Of a DNA stretch of 64,000 nt, positions 18,201 through 28,900 are shown piece by piece; the first letter of the stretch is position 1, and each line of letters begins with the position of its first letter. The stretch comes from a virus: positions 1 through 64,000 of IMG/VR virus record IMGVR_UViG_3300035145_001308; one strand, 5' to 3'. The notes under the pieces were generated by a model that saw only the letters and a program-made list of their open reading frames with translations, was not told where the DNA came from and made no database searches. Position numbers and translations under genes: made by a program.

Positions 18201-19826
18201 TTAGGTACTACACAATATTTGCCACAAGAACAAAGACAACCAACTGTCGATGCATATGCTCACTTCCAAAGTATTGCAAGTAGCTGTATTCAAGGTATAG
18301 CGGTTACACCACAAGCCGGAAACACTGAATCTCAAATATTGTCAGGAAACTACGGTACAAGTTTAGAAGCAAGTGATTGTACGTCTCTTATAGGTATTGT
18401 AAAAGATGCAGTAGACAACGGAACACTTGTTGGCACACCAAGCGAAATAGAGCCAGACTTTAGTTGGTTACCAGCAACTACAAGAAGTGCAGCAGCAAGT
18501 ATGTTAGCACAAAAAGTAACAATACAAAATAGTGTTATCGACTTTATTAACAGTGATATTATTGGATTTACTTATAATATTGAGAAATGTAAAAGAGACA
18601 CAGGTTATATTGTTGATGCAGTAGTATATGACCTAATGTATGGTGGTAACAAGCAATCACGTAGGGCAGGATTAGCATATTACAGTGGTGCAATACTTGG
18701 AGCAGCTAAGGTAGGAAACACCGATCAAGTTGATATTACAGCGTATTCATACTATTACTTAGGCGATATTATGAATAAAATAGCACAAAACGAAACTGTG
18801 ACACCAAGTTACAATAACAATACAAGCCAAATACAAACCACACCTGATGCAGACACAAGCGTTGGTGCTAGTGTAGAGTTGCTTGTAGATAGACTTGCAT
18901 TGAGTGTTCTACAAGGATACACCACAGGATGGAGTGAAGTTAACCATAACTACGAACTTGGTAGTAGTGTATACAATACAGAACGCACAACTATCGTAAA
19001 TGCTACTGAAGATATTGTTGACACAAGTATTGCTGCATTGAATGCAGAATACGGTGGAACAGCACTTATTAATGTATTCCCAGGTATTGTTTCAGTAGAA
19101 ACTACACAATCTGCAGGACTGTATAATGTGTCAACAATCAGTACTTCAGGACATGCTTTTGAGTATGTAGGTGCAGGTGTAACTTATAATGCACTTCCGT
19201 TCTTCGGCGGCACAGCTATACCTGAAAAAGAGATTATTGAGTCAAACCAGGGTAAGGTTTTTGCTGGTGGTACAGTTGACCAAATAGGTAACTTTAGAGT
19301 TGGTAACTTCTTTGGTGTTAATGCTCTAACAGGTGCTATTACCCTAAACGCTAACGAAATTGACTTGTCAGGACTTACAAGTGTAGGACCATTTATCAGA
19401 GACGGCATTCCAGTTGGTGTTGAACTAAAAGAGGTTAGTGATAACGCAAACTTAGTGGCAAGCGTTGGTACACAAGACTTTAACACTGTTCCAACACAGA
19501 AAGCAGTTTCAACTTACGTTGAGAACAGATACCTAAACAAACTTACAGGTGGTACTGTTGAAGGCAACACTACATTTGAAATAGATGTAAACATAGAAGG
19601 CAACTTGGTCTTAGTAAATAATGACCTTGAGGTGCAGTACGGTGGTACTGGTGTAAGCACATTTACTGAAGATGGTATATTATACGGTGACACTGCTAAC
19701 CCTGTAAAAGTTACAGCCGCAGCAGGCACAAGTGATGCAAGCAACAGTTTCCAAATACTAACAGTCACAAGTGGTGCTGATAGCACTCCGGTATGGACAG
19801 ATACTATCGATGGTGGTAGCTTCTAA
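12249..19826 (+). CDS. Giant repeat-containing fibre/adhesin (2525 aa)
   Basis: After a short attachment region and a FTVAGDMQITGT segment, residues about 55-310 look like a right-handed beta-helix (YYVSEEGSDDNDGRS, IIVAPGDYYENNPI, FVTVKGDGE), the pectate-lyase-like fold used by many receptor-binding proteins. From about residue 450 to 2150 a module of 140-165 residues recurs about ten times, each starting [FL]-[TS]-[YF]-x4-KC-x-RD and continuing I-x-DA-x-x-x-D. Starts fall near 450, 893, 1032, 1172, 1316, 1477, 1622, 1785, 1944 and 2106; a copy near 733 lacks the KC-x-RD. Two sub-types alternate (GTNYNAVTAGLAYQRANS and YGGNSAT...AYFVG). The C-terminus has GGTGVSTFTEDGILYGD, a fibre-type module. 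Probably binds the host surface. Confidence 0.8.
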   Translation: MSFIKRQSLHQRKVGDKTFILTADGNVEMNLDEGKTFTVAGDMQITGTRAGPTTTNIYYVSEEGSDDNDGRSFDANGAFASVKKAAEVAPSGSTIIVAPGDYYENNPITLRDFVTVKGDGELRNTRIFPKNNTDDLFFMGNGCYLFQMTFRGLRYPGWCARIRPGALVTTSPYVQNCTNMNGPWLNDGTEFIPFETVQIEGIEPGARPLQVSDYPDLPTEKQVNDTGGGGGILVDGDEYDPASLVFSFVADAFTQISQGGIGFHITNFGYTQIVSCFSVFCSVGFLTTKGGYLSISNSVSDFGLEGVKADGFYPIAYTGAVPAANYYSSVASITLDFAGQGYTSTPTVTFDAPTGVGGVTATGTATVDLTTGEIAAVSITNPGSGYKTIPNVTFSGGGAAIDATADVNLRTNGSIEISSLRDKPATGSIIKFEGDDTYYYITGSEVSVNPFTYNEETCKRDVRRIIDAVTGDIVMGTYYQSTAAATSYLRSTSRKVILDQLAPTIFAINSVRDEMKALTSNLAMKEEIDQRIAIITSTLAADDSSVTEFIGSDYLDSLNDLSSIDDEIIQAKDNILQNRDFILDEISAYINDQFTELSYNTAHYEEDLTEFLNALAEYMAHGGDHLVIRAAQEFRFRTRFEDLLLSSFDYLRQQVLGYSNVSADATAVERTNEAFNVLKNVVDDGDSAGLVATFNESAGATANGIDTKDQLQANKEFIKAEFVAYLDTLDSTITYTESEWLGYVENLVDALTYDMLYGGNSATVQETKYIFNAVTWSDFTTSNIQAIEDAFARVRFIVQRIVRNLTVTKTAANAENQDFSSGSATQVEATALDALIQNLELVIDEQALTNLATKIYPVTEDEPAGQQNAKLTLQPQVANLISLAADYNLTNNPDLTYNIEKCKRDVGYIFDAIYRDAQLGTNHNSITAGLAYTRANVAYLNTQQKPATIIALREAKRLQVAAANGEAAFQEKVGDLWDNVLDIIEFEQQPSEGLEYPEPGPASTNLINAHAQLVANRDFIKADVVAYINANNFTYNEEKCRRDTGLIIDAAGYDALLGTNYNAVTAGLAYQRANSAKVLSDQLTETVAGITFAKNAASTATASDATAQSDVEAAFDEVLDILQNGVSNADALTWTNPTAATTGQINARLQLQNNRNFLAAEAVSYIQNNYENFTYNQAKCERDIGLIMDAVALDVALGTNYNAVTAGLSYQRASSADLQDDQKIQTLDALRELKKEIVLLGLSDDAEPLAEAAMDEIIDILDNGVLSTDTAADALVFPTPSSLPTTNAVEAKDQLIANKTFIVAEITAWIAVNFPSLTYDSTKCERDVGYIVDAVCHDILYGGNSATITAARSYFVDGTGQLGSPSEEAATADAYNRLADIMGDIVMELPVTKSTGNSETQDTAGTPASSTEADDVEGLVTIIEDVIRADDLDDIPATVLPSVTWAANDLQQAYNTIKSNKEDVTETVIIHIANTFQSFTYDETKCRRDVGIMIEAVAYDALFNTNYNQVTAGLAYQRANSAYVLSDQNLQTVKAIEYLRDEIDNSGFGLTSLYKTRVKAGFNEILDIINNGTVSTDTAADTINFPDSGLDAEYPKAVTQIQANRDFLAVETTAYVTNNYPLLTFDSDKCARDVKYIVDAICYDIMYRGNLASKQAAESYFVGTSSQLGAGQQAATVAAYQELANVLSDVVQQISHGTLEQVGTAQDTSNPGATLAIANEAEALLQLVEDVIAAGNISTLPADDLPNTTWPTASLQADFGLLFTTSRVEFYQDEVIDYINRTFTRSFTFDATKCNRDTKYIIDALTYDILYGGNSATHQAAQAYFVGATSQVAGQQTETADALGWVDTLLGSVLLDTVYGDPEQTAETQDTTAGAATSTEVDRVGELIGIFQNVIKDGIDQLPTETYPDTTWATSGAQTAIAALNTAKDTIVADTITELEDNYNALSYDSDKCAEDTGQVLDGVAFDLLYTGNIATLIATRAYFLGTTQYLPQEQRQPTVDAYAHFQSIASSCIQGIAVTPQAGNTESQILSGNYGTSLEASDCTSLIGIVKDAVDNGTLVGTPSEIEPDFSWLPATTRSAAASMLAQKVTIQNSVIDFINSDIIGFTYNIEKCKRDTGYIVDAVVYDLMYGGNKQSRRAGLAYYSGAILGAAKVGNTDQVDITAYSYYYLGDIMNKIAQNETVTPSYNNNTSQIQTTPDADTSVGASVELLVDRLALSVLQGYTTGWSEVNHNYELGSSVYNTERTTIVNATEDIVDTSIAALNAEYGGTALINVFPGIVSVETTQSAGLYNVSTISTSGHAFEYVGAGVTYNALPFFGGTAIPEKEIIESNQGKVFAGGTVDQIGNFRVGNFFGVNALTGAITLNANEIDLSGLTSVGPFIRDGIPVGVELKEVSDNANLVASVGTQDFNTVPTQKAVSTYVENRYLNKLTGGTVEGNTTFEIDVNIEGNLVLVNNDLEVQYGGTGVSTFTEDGILYGDTANPVKVTAAAGTSDASNSFQILTVTSGADSTPVWTDTIDGGSF

Positions 19827-19842
19827 TAAAGCTGCCACTTTT
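19813..19842 (+). terminator. Terminator overlapping the fibre stop codon
   Basis: Stem GTGGTAGCTT / AAGCTGCCAC (10 pairs, one wobble) with a 6-nt loop that contains the TAA stop at 19824-19826, then TTTT. The gene's last codons therefore form the terminator. Confidence 0.7.
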
Positions 19843-19850
19843 ACTCCTAT

Positions 19851-19858
19851 GATAAATA
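19851..19858 (+). promoter_or_regulatory. Late promoter GATAAATA before second giant fibre
   Basis: Lies 9 bp after the terminator hairpin tail and 77 bp before the ATG at 19935, so the second fibre gene is probably a separate late transcription unit. Confidence 0.65.
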
Positions 19859-19866
19859 ACATTACA

Positions 19867-19904
19867 GCGATTTCTATCGTGTAGTTTTGGGCGTCTATAT
19901 AGAC
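19867..19904 (+). promoter_or_regulatory. Structured 5' leader of second giant fibre
   Basis: GCGAT/ATCGT around TTCT (19867-19880), then the perfect 12-bp palindrome GTCTATATAGAC (19893-19904), flanked by GGG and CCC that could extend it. AGGAGG before the ATG follows. Shares the string TAGACCT with the leader upstream of 10493. Confidence 0.45.
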
Positions 19905-19934
19905 CTGACCCGTACCTAAATAGGAGGCAGCCGG

Positions 19935-22900
19935 ATGGCAACAACAATCAAACACAAGCGATCTGCGATCGCAGGTAAAAAACCTATAGTTTCGCAACTT
20001 GAATCTGGTGAACTAGCAATCAACACAGCAGACGGTAAAGTATTTTTACTACGTGACGATAGCACAGTTCAAGATATCACAAAACGTATTTTTGTTAATG
20101 ATACTGAGATTACTATTGATGATTTTGGAGATAGTGCTTCAGCTGAAATCAACATGCGTGTTAATGATAATGATGCATTAAATGTAACAGATGCAGGTTT
20201 TAACTTTTTTAAAGACGTTGATGTTGAAAATGCCAACACACTTACATTCAAAGAACTTACTGCTTCAGGTGACGACGGTGTTTCATTAAAGGCACCAAAC
20301 ACACTAGACTCTGGTTACACCTTGACATTGCCTCCGACTCAAGGTTCAATCGGTCAGTTATTAAAAGTAGATGCCACAGGTAACCTTAGTTTTACAGATC
20401 CAGACGTGTTTGGCGGTAACGTTATCTATGTGTCTCAAGAACAAGGTGATGATGCTAATGACGGACAGAGCGCTCCTGTTAGAACAGTTAAGAGAGCATG
20501 TAAACTTGCTTCAGCATTGGTTTACAATGCAGACGGTACAATCAACTTCAAACGTGTCAACATCAAAGTTGCGGTTGGAGACTACACAGAAGACAATCCA
20601 ATCATTGTTCCAGATAACACAGTTATTAAAGGTGACGGTTTGCGTGGTTGTATTATCCGTCCTGCTAATGCTAACCAAGACATGCTTCGTGTACGTAATG
20701 CATGTTACTTTGGTGAATTTACTTTCCGTGATGGTGTAGATAACAACTTTGTTCCTACATTGACAGCAGACTATGCTGTGGCATTTGATGATCCGTTTGA
20801 TACAACTATTACAGACAGAGCAGATTACACAAACTTGCCTAGCACAAGACCAACTATTACTACGTCACCGTATATCCAAAACTGTTCGATTCTTTCGTTC
20901 TTAGGTATGAACGGTGCTAAGATCGACGGTGCAAAAGTTGAATCGCCCAACGTTCCGGCATTTGGTATCGAGGCTGAAAATCCAGTCGTCGGTGCTATAC
21001 CTGAACAAGGTAAGTCAATGGTTGCTAACGCATTTACTATTTTATCGTTTGGTGGTACAGCGTGGAGATTACTGAACGATGCCTATGCACAGATCGTGTC
21101 TTGTTTTGAAATCTTCCTACTCAACGGTGTTTACTGTCAGTCAGGCGGATATTGTTCTATTACCAACTCTGCTACAAACTTTGGTTTGTATGCTCTACGT
21201 TCATCAGGTTATTCACCAAAAGCATTTAGTTTTGATAGAAGTCACGTAACTGCAACTGGTCAAGCAGATGGTAAACAAACTGTAAGTATTGTAGGTATCA
21301 ATCGTGATAGTCCTGTTGAAGAATTTATTTTAAGATTCCGTGAACCAGAATATAAAACTGCTCACGACTTGTTGATATTAAACAAAGATTTGATAGCAGA
21401 TGATGTTGTGACTTGGATTAATGCACAGATATCTGGTGCGTCACCAAGTATTTGGGCTGGTTTTACTTATAGCGAAGATAAGTGTCGTAGAGACACACAA
21501 CTATTACTAGACGCTATCAGATATGACATTATTTTTAACTCAAACTATAGAACTGTTAGTGCAGCCTTAAGATATTTTAGTGGTAGTTTTCCTACATTTA
21601 CTGATCAAAAAGATCAGCATATTGCAGCATTTGGACAAGCAAAAACATTAACTGCAAACTATCTAAGTGACGCAACTGCAACAAGTAGATCTAATGCATT
21701 GTGGGACGAAATCATTGATATCTTACAAAACGGTAGTAGTGATCTTACACAAGCAGGCAATGATCCAGCTGATGCATATACATTTCCAACACCAACAGGT
21801 GGTACAGATAACGCTAGTGATAGCGGCTATGCAAATGCTGTACAGCAACTTCTTGCTAACAAAGAGTTTATCGTATCTGAAATTACTGCATATATAAATG
21901 TTCAAATAGCAGCTGGTAATGCACCGTTTAGTACTGGTTTTGTATACAACGAAGAAAAATGTGAACGTGATACTAGACTTATTATAGATGCACTAGTTTA
22001 TGACTTAACTTATGGCGGTAACCTACAAACTAAGATAGCAGCTGAAGCATACTTTGTTGACGGCACTGCACAATACGGTACAGGACAACAAGAAGAAACT
22101 ATCGCTGCATATGAGCGTTTAAAAACTGTTGTTGAACAGGTTATCCTAGAAACCACAGTTTCTGTAAGTGCAGGCAACGCATTAACACAAGACACATCAA
22201 ATGCTGCCGGTTCGAGCGATGCTAGTACTACAGCAGGAACTCGTGTGCAAACTATTTTAGATTTCATTGACAACGCTGGTGCAGTTGCGGTAACACAGAT
22301 CGATCCTGACGTAAGTTGGGTATCAGGTAATGCTGAATATTCAGCATACGACGAACTAGATTTAGAAGGCCGTATCAATGTTGCACAAAATGTTACACAA
22401 TATATAAATGAGCAGATACAAGCAAACATATGGTATAACTTTACATACAACGAAACTAAGTGTAACAGAGACACACAACTTATTGTTGAAGCAGCAGCAA
22501 AAGACACATGGGATACTGGTAACAGATATTCACGTAGTGCTGGTTTGGCATACTATACTAGAAACCTTCAAGACAGTTCTCAAATTAGTATTAGTGGTCA
22601 AGAATTACAAACTATAGCAGCTATTGATCGAGCAAAAACTGAGGCACTTACATACCTAACAGCATTAACATCAGACTTACAAGACTTTGTAGGATCACGT
22701 TTTGATATAGTAACAACAATCATTAATGATCCTTTAGACTTACCAGATCCTACAGAAGTTAGTGCAGAAGGTGATATTACAAATGATTATAAAACTACAC
22801 CAAGTGAAACAACTTTTAATGCTGCTACTGCTGTAAATGCTATAACTAATACATTTACTATTGTTGGACATGGACTAACTAACGGATTAAAAGTTATCTA

Positions 22901-25900
22901 CGACACAGACGGAAACGCACCAGTAGTTGGTCTTGACCAAGAACAAACTTACTATGTTGACTTAATAGACGAAGACAACTTTAAACTAGCATTCGATGAT
23001 AGTTTAGAGTTTCCTGTGAATATTATTTCTGCAAGTACAGGAACACACAAGTTCCTATCTGGAGTTATTGAATTTTTTGTAGAAGAAATATTAAGCTCGC
23101 ACCAAACATATCAAACTTTGATATTAGAATCAGGTGCAGAAAGTTATAACTTTGTTGCAGGTCGTGTTATTACAGGTACAACTGGTGCAAGTAATAACAG
23201 TGCTATTGTACACAGTTGGGAACCACGTGAGCGTAGACTTGTTGTAAGTATTGAAGAAGTAGCTGTTGGGGCTAGTTTGCTGAGAATCCAGTTTGACGAA
23301 ACAAGTGTTATTGCAGAAGACCATACAAGTGGTACACCTAACACAAGTATTGGTGTTAACGAAGCAGCAGCACGTACTGGTTTAGGCACAGCAACATTCA
23401 GTATCACAGCAACAGATGGTAGTTCAAGTCTTAGTAACCTAGTTAATCTATTAGAAAAACAGTGTTGGTTCCACAGACCTTCTGTTGTTAACTCATCTGC
23501 ACATACTTGGGAATATGCAGGTTCAGGTACAGACTATAATGCACTACCACAAAACGGTGGTAACACTAAATCAGAATACGAACAGTTTGAAGAACTACCA
23601 GGGCGTGTGTACTCATCAGGTACAAACGAACTTGGTGACTTTAAAGTTGGTGACTTTATTACAGCGTTCAACAGAACAGGTAACATTACATTTAGAAACA
23701 AAGTGCAGGTGGACGAACTTGATGCTTTGAGACTGAGCTTGTCAGATGTTGCTATTGAAGAAATCTCAACAAGTGTCAACTTAGGTGATGATGAGATTGG
23801 TGGACCAAGCGATGGCAGATTATCTACACAGTTAGCAGTTAGAAGTTTTATTAGTAATAGACTAGGTGGCTTTGTTGACAAAACAGTGAGTACTGCTGCT
23901 GTTCCAGGTGCTATTGTTCAGTTGAACACAAACGGTCAGTTAAACGGCGACTTGATTCCTGCTACTAGACAGTTTACAAACACAAACACAAATGGTTATC
24001 AATCACGCCTAGAGCAAGTTGATGACATTCCTGCTATCGACTTGAAAGCTGGTGACATTGCTACTGAGAACTATGAACAAGTAGAACTTACACTGAGTGG
24101 TAACATTAATGCAGCAGATGGTGCTGAGATTACACAGCCTGGTATCGCTGGAGCGGTTGCATATGCTAAAGGTAGTTATACTGCAAGTGGTAACATACTT
24201 GTTGTTACACAAGACGGAGCATGGAACGATGAAGACGACTCAGTTGGTGATCCTTGGGATGTAAGCGGCACAGCACCTAACTTGTTTGTTAACGGTGTTG
24301 ACTCAGGTGTGCGCCCAACTTCAAAAGGTCCAAGCACAGAGATCGTTGACAACTGGTTCTTACGTAGTTCGAATACAAGTCAGTATTTAGAGTTAGACCC
24401 AGGCGAAGACTATACATTTACAAGCGCAACACTTACAACTATTGAACGTAACAGTAATGTAGCTACAGCAACAACTAGCACAGCACACAACCTACAAGTA
24501 GGAAACAATGTTCAAGTTTTATGTGTAGAAGATACTACATTTGATGAAAACACACTTGTTATTAGTACTCCAACAAGTACAACATTCACTTATGCTAACA
24601 CCGATAGTGCTGATCCAACAAAAGCAAGTGCAAGTGTTACAGGTACAGTACGATCTATAGTAACAAGTGCTGATGGCGGTGCTCAAGGTGCGGTAACCGA
24701 AGTAAGATTTGGTATTGCGTCAAACTTGGATAATGCAAACATCACAGGAGGTAGCGGATACACTCCTACACTAGGAAACAAAGTATATGAAAATGTTGAT
24801 CTACAAGCAAAGACTGGTTCTGGTACTGGTGCAAGGGCTGACATCACAGTTACGGCAGGACAGGTTACTGATGTAGATATTGACAGAGGCGGTACCGGAT
24901 ACGAAGTCGGTGATTTGCTTGAAGTAAATGCAAGCGATGTAGGCGGCACAGGTAGTGGATTTGAAATTGAAATCACTGGTATTGAAAAACGTGCATATGT
25001 TAATATCTTAGGTGGTGAACTATTTGTTGCAAGTAGTTCTAGTATTGACTTTGTTGAAGACAATACTGCGGTTGCCACAGGAAAAGATATAAACTTAGAT
25101 GACATTCTATCGCACAACTTTTTAGCAGGTGTATCAGGATCTGGCGGTGCTGTAAACTATACAGACAGTCGTATCATCATTACTAATCACGGCTTTGGAA
25201 ACGGTGATCCAGTATCTTATGATTCACTAGCAAATACTCCTATTGGAGGTTTGTTAAATGGTAGTGTGTATTACGTAAAAGTTATAGACGCAAATACCAT
25301 TGAACTATATAACGGTTTTGCTCTTCTTTCAAAAGTAACATTTACAAGCACACCAGCAAACAACAACCATAACATCACACGTAAGACAATAAACATTACT
25401 GATAACAGTGTTGTTGTTATAGGACACGGTTATACAACAGGTGACGCTATACGTATTGAAACATTAAGCGATGGATCAACTTCTAATGAGTTGCCCACTA
25501 TTGATGGCGGTGATCCTATAGACAGCGGTTCAAGATTCTTTGTAGGATCTCTTACAACAAACTCATTTACACTACACACACTCCGTTCAGATGCTATTAG
25601 CAGTATCAATGACTTGGTTACAAATGCAGAAGATATTACTGCAATTGGTACAGGTAGTGCGCAGGTTATCCAAAACAATGTTCAAGTAAATGCTGTTATC
25701 AACACATCAAGTAGATTACTTGCAAACTGGAACACACTTGCTGTTACAAATATTGACGCAGAAAATATTATTTCTGGTACAATATCTCCAAGCAGACTTG
25801 GCTCTGGCATACCAAACAGTGACTCGGTGCTATTTGGTGATAGTGCATATAAAACTGTTGTTCAGAGTTTGAAAAAAGCAACTACAACTGACAACCCAAT

Positions 25901-28900
25901 CACTCTTACTGGTTCTAGTTTAAGTGGAGAGTTCTACGGTGATCCAGTTAACATTGGTATTGCTAACGCAGACTATGATCCACTTGGTACATTCTCAACA
26001 CTTGGTGTAAGTAGATTCTTGCAAACACAGTTTGATGTTGATTCAGCAGGCACAGGTCAAGTGTTTATTAAAGACGGTGTAGTTGATGCAGGTACACTTG
26101 ACGGTTTAGATAGTGCTTACTTTCTTAACCCTGCTAACTTAACAAGCAACGTTCCAGTTACAAAAGGTGGTACAGGATTAAGCACTTACGCTGTTGGTGA
26201 TATCTTATATGCAGAAACATCAGGTTCACTTAACACTGTAAACATTGGTAGAGCTAACAACTTCTTAAAGTCAAATGGTACAAATCCTGAATGGGGTACA
26301 GCACTTGATCTTGCAGAAGGCTTAGACGTTGGTTCTGCTGCACTTACTTCAACAAGCACAGGTGCTGGTAGACTTTATAATGATAATGTTACAAGTTTAG
26401 AAATCGGTGGAGACGCTACAAATATTATAATGGGTAATGGCTCAGGACCAAGAAACTTGTTTACATTTGTAGCCAGTTATGAAGCAGATACAAGTAGAGA
26501 TGTTGCAGTAAACTTAGAAAATGTGGTTCAATCGACTGCTGAGGTTACTGATAATGGTATTAACGAAGTCATTATGTCAGACACAACAGGTATCTTATCA
26601 GGAATGATTGTTACAGGTAGTGCAAGTATTCCTTCTAACACAACTGTTAGTGGTGTTACAGAGGATGCTATCTATCTAAGCGCAAATACAACAGGTTCAA
26701 TCTTAAGTGGTGTGTCATTATCATTTACATACACTCCATATACATTAGGTATAAATGTAGGTGATACTGTAAATATTAGCGGCAGTGGAGTTTCTAACTT
26801 AGATGGTACACATCCGGTAAGTGGTGCAACAGATACAGCAACTTCTTTTACTATTAGAACTGAAAACTTAGTAGTAGCACTAGCAACTGACATTCCAGCA
26901 GGTGCTATAACTATTAACAATAACTTAGTGTTACGTAATAACAATGTAATCATTGGTAATGCTGAAACTAGCACAGCACCTGTTGATGGTGCTATTAGAG
27001 GCGCGGATGGACTAGGAGCTGACGTAGGCGGTGGTTCATTAACAATAGAAGCTGGATTAGGTACTGGTAATGCAACCGGAGGCGATATTATTATCAAAAC
27101 TGGTGAAGTAGGAAGCACAGGTGATTTGGCACAAACAAGCACAACAAGACTTACTATTGACACAAGTGGTAACACGACTATCACAGGTTACACGAACTTC
27201 TCAGATGATACAGCAATCAAAGTGCCCGTTGGTACAACAGCACAACGTCCAACAGCGGCAACAGGTCAGATTAGATTTAACTCAACTGATAGCACATACG
27301 AAGGTTACGATGGTACTGCTTGGTCATCACTTGGTGGAGTTATCGACCAAGACCAAGACACAAAAATTATTGCGCAAACAGCAGCTGGTGACGACAACGA
27401 TGACTTGGATTTCTTTACAGCTGGCACACAGCGTATGCAGATTGACGAAAATGGTGATCTCAAGTTTGGTGATAGCTTAGACAAGTTCACAGTTGCATAT
27501 TCGTCAGGTAATATGACAGTAGCTGGTAACTTAACATTGACAGGTGATTTGCAAGTTGATGGTACAACCTCAACAATCAACTCAACTACATTACAAGTTG
27601 ATGATAAAAATATAGAACTAGGTACTGTAGATACTCCAACTGATACAACTGCTAATGGTGGTGGTATCACATTGAAAGGTACTACTGATAAAACTATTAC
27701 TTGGGATGTTTTACAAACAAGTTGGGATTTTAGCGAGCATGTCAATCTTGCAAACACCAAAGAATTTAGAATCAATGATGTAGCAGTGCTAAGTTCAACT
27801 ACATTAGGTTCAGCAGTTGTAAGCAGTAGCTTAACAGGAACAGGCATACTTAACTCAGGTAGTATTAACACAGGCTTTGGTAATATCAATATTGGAACAA
27901 GCACATTTACTGGTAACGGTAGTGGACTTACTACATTAAATGGTTCAAACATTTCAAGCGGTACTGTCGACGGCGCTAGACTAGGCGGCAACCAAACAAT
28001 GGCTGGTGTGAAAACATTTAGCGATACAAGTGCTGCAACTAACACAACCACTGGTGCGATTAGAGTTGGCGGCGGTATGGGTGTAGCAGGCGCAATATAT
28101 GCAGGCAGCTTGAACACCACACAAGGTGGCGGTATCCAAAACTTGAGTGCAAATAACTTAGGAACTGGTACTGTACCAAATGCCCGTATATCAGGCACAT
28201 ACAGTAACTTAACAGGTACTGGTGCATTAGATGCTGGTGAGATTACAAGTGGCTTTGGTAATATCAATATTGGTACTAGCACCTTTACTGGTAATGGTAG
28301 TGGATTAACAAACGTAGATGCAGAAACATTAGATGGTATTGACAGCGCAAGTTTCTTACGCAGTGACGCAGCAGACACTATGGCTGCACTACTTACTATA
28401 GAACACGCCGGCGACGAACTTTTAAGATTGACCGATACTAGTGCAAGTGGTTCTCCAGCAATGACTTTTTATCAGTCAACTACAGAAAGAGCTACTATCG
28501 AATATCTAGATAGTGGAGATGTGTTCCGTTTTACTAATGAAACTAGTGATGAATACTTACAAATTGGATCTGGTCATACCGGTCTACAATACAACGTGAG
28601 TGGTGTAACTGGTGGACTTTACACAGTTTGGCACAGCGGTAACGACGGTGCAGGAAGCGGGCTTGATGCTGATAACTTAGATGGATTAGCATCTACAAGT
28701 TTTATACGTAGTGACACTAACGATGCATTCTCAGGAACACTAAGTGGTACAGGTAGCATTAGTATTACTGGTAACATTGGAGCAACTGCATTTACAGGTG
28801 ACGGTAGTGGACTTACAGGTATCAGTGCTGACGATGCGCAAACGCTTGACGGTATTGACAGTACAGGATTCTTACGTAGTAATGTATCTGATATAAAAAC

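Noticed and set aside
27305-28378. Long open frame on the minus strand inside the second giant fibre
   Set aside because: Antisense to a well-supported fibre gene; Pro/Val/Leu-rich product typical of the complement of Thr/Gly/Asn codons, no ribosome-binding site or promoter.
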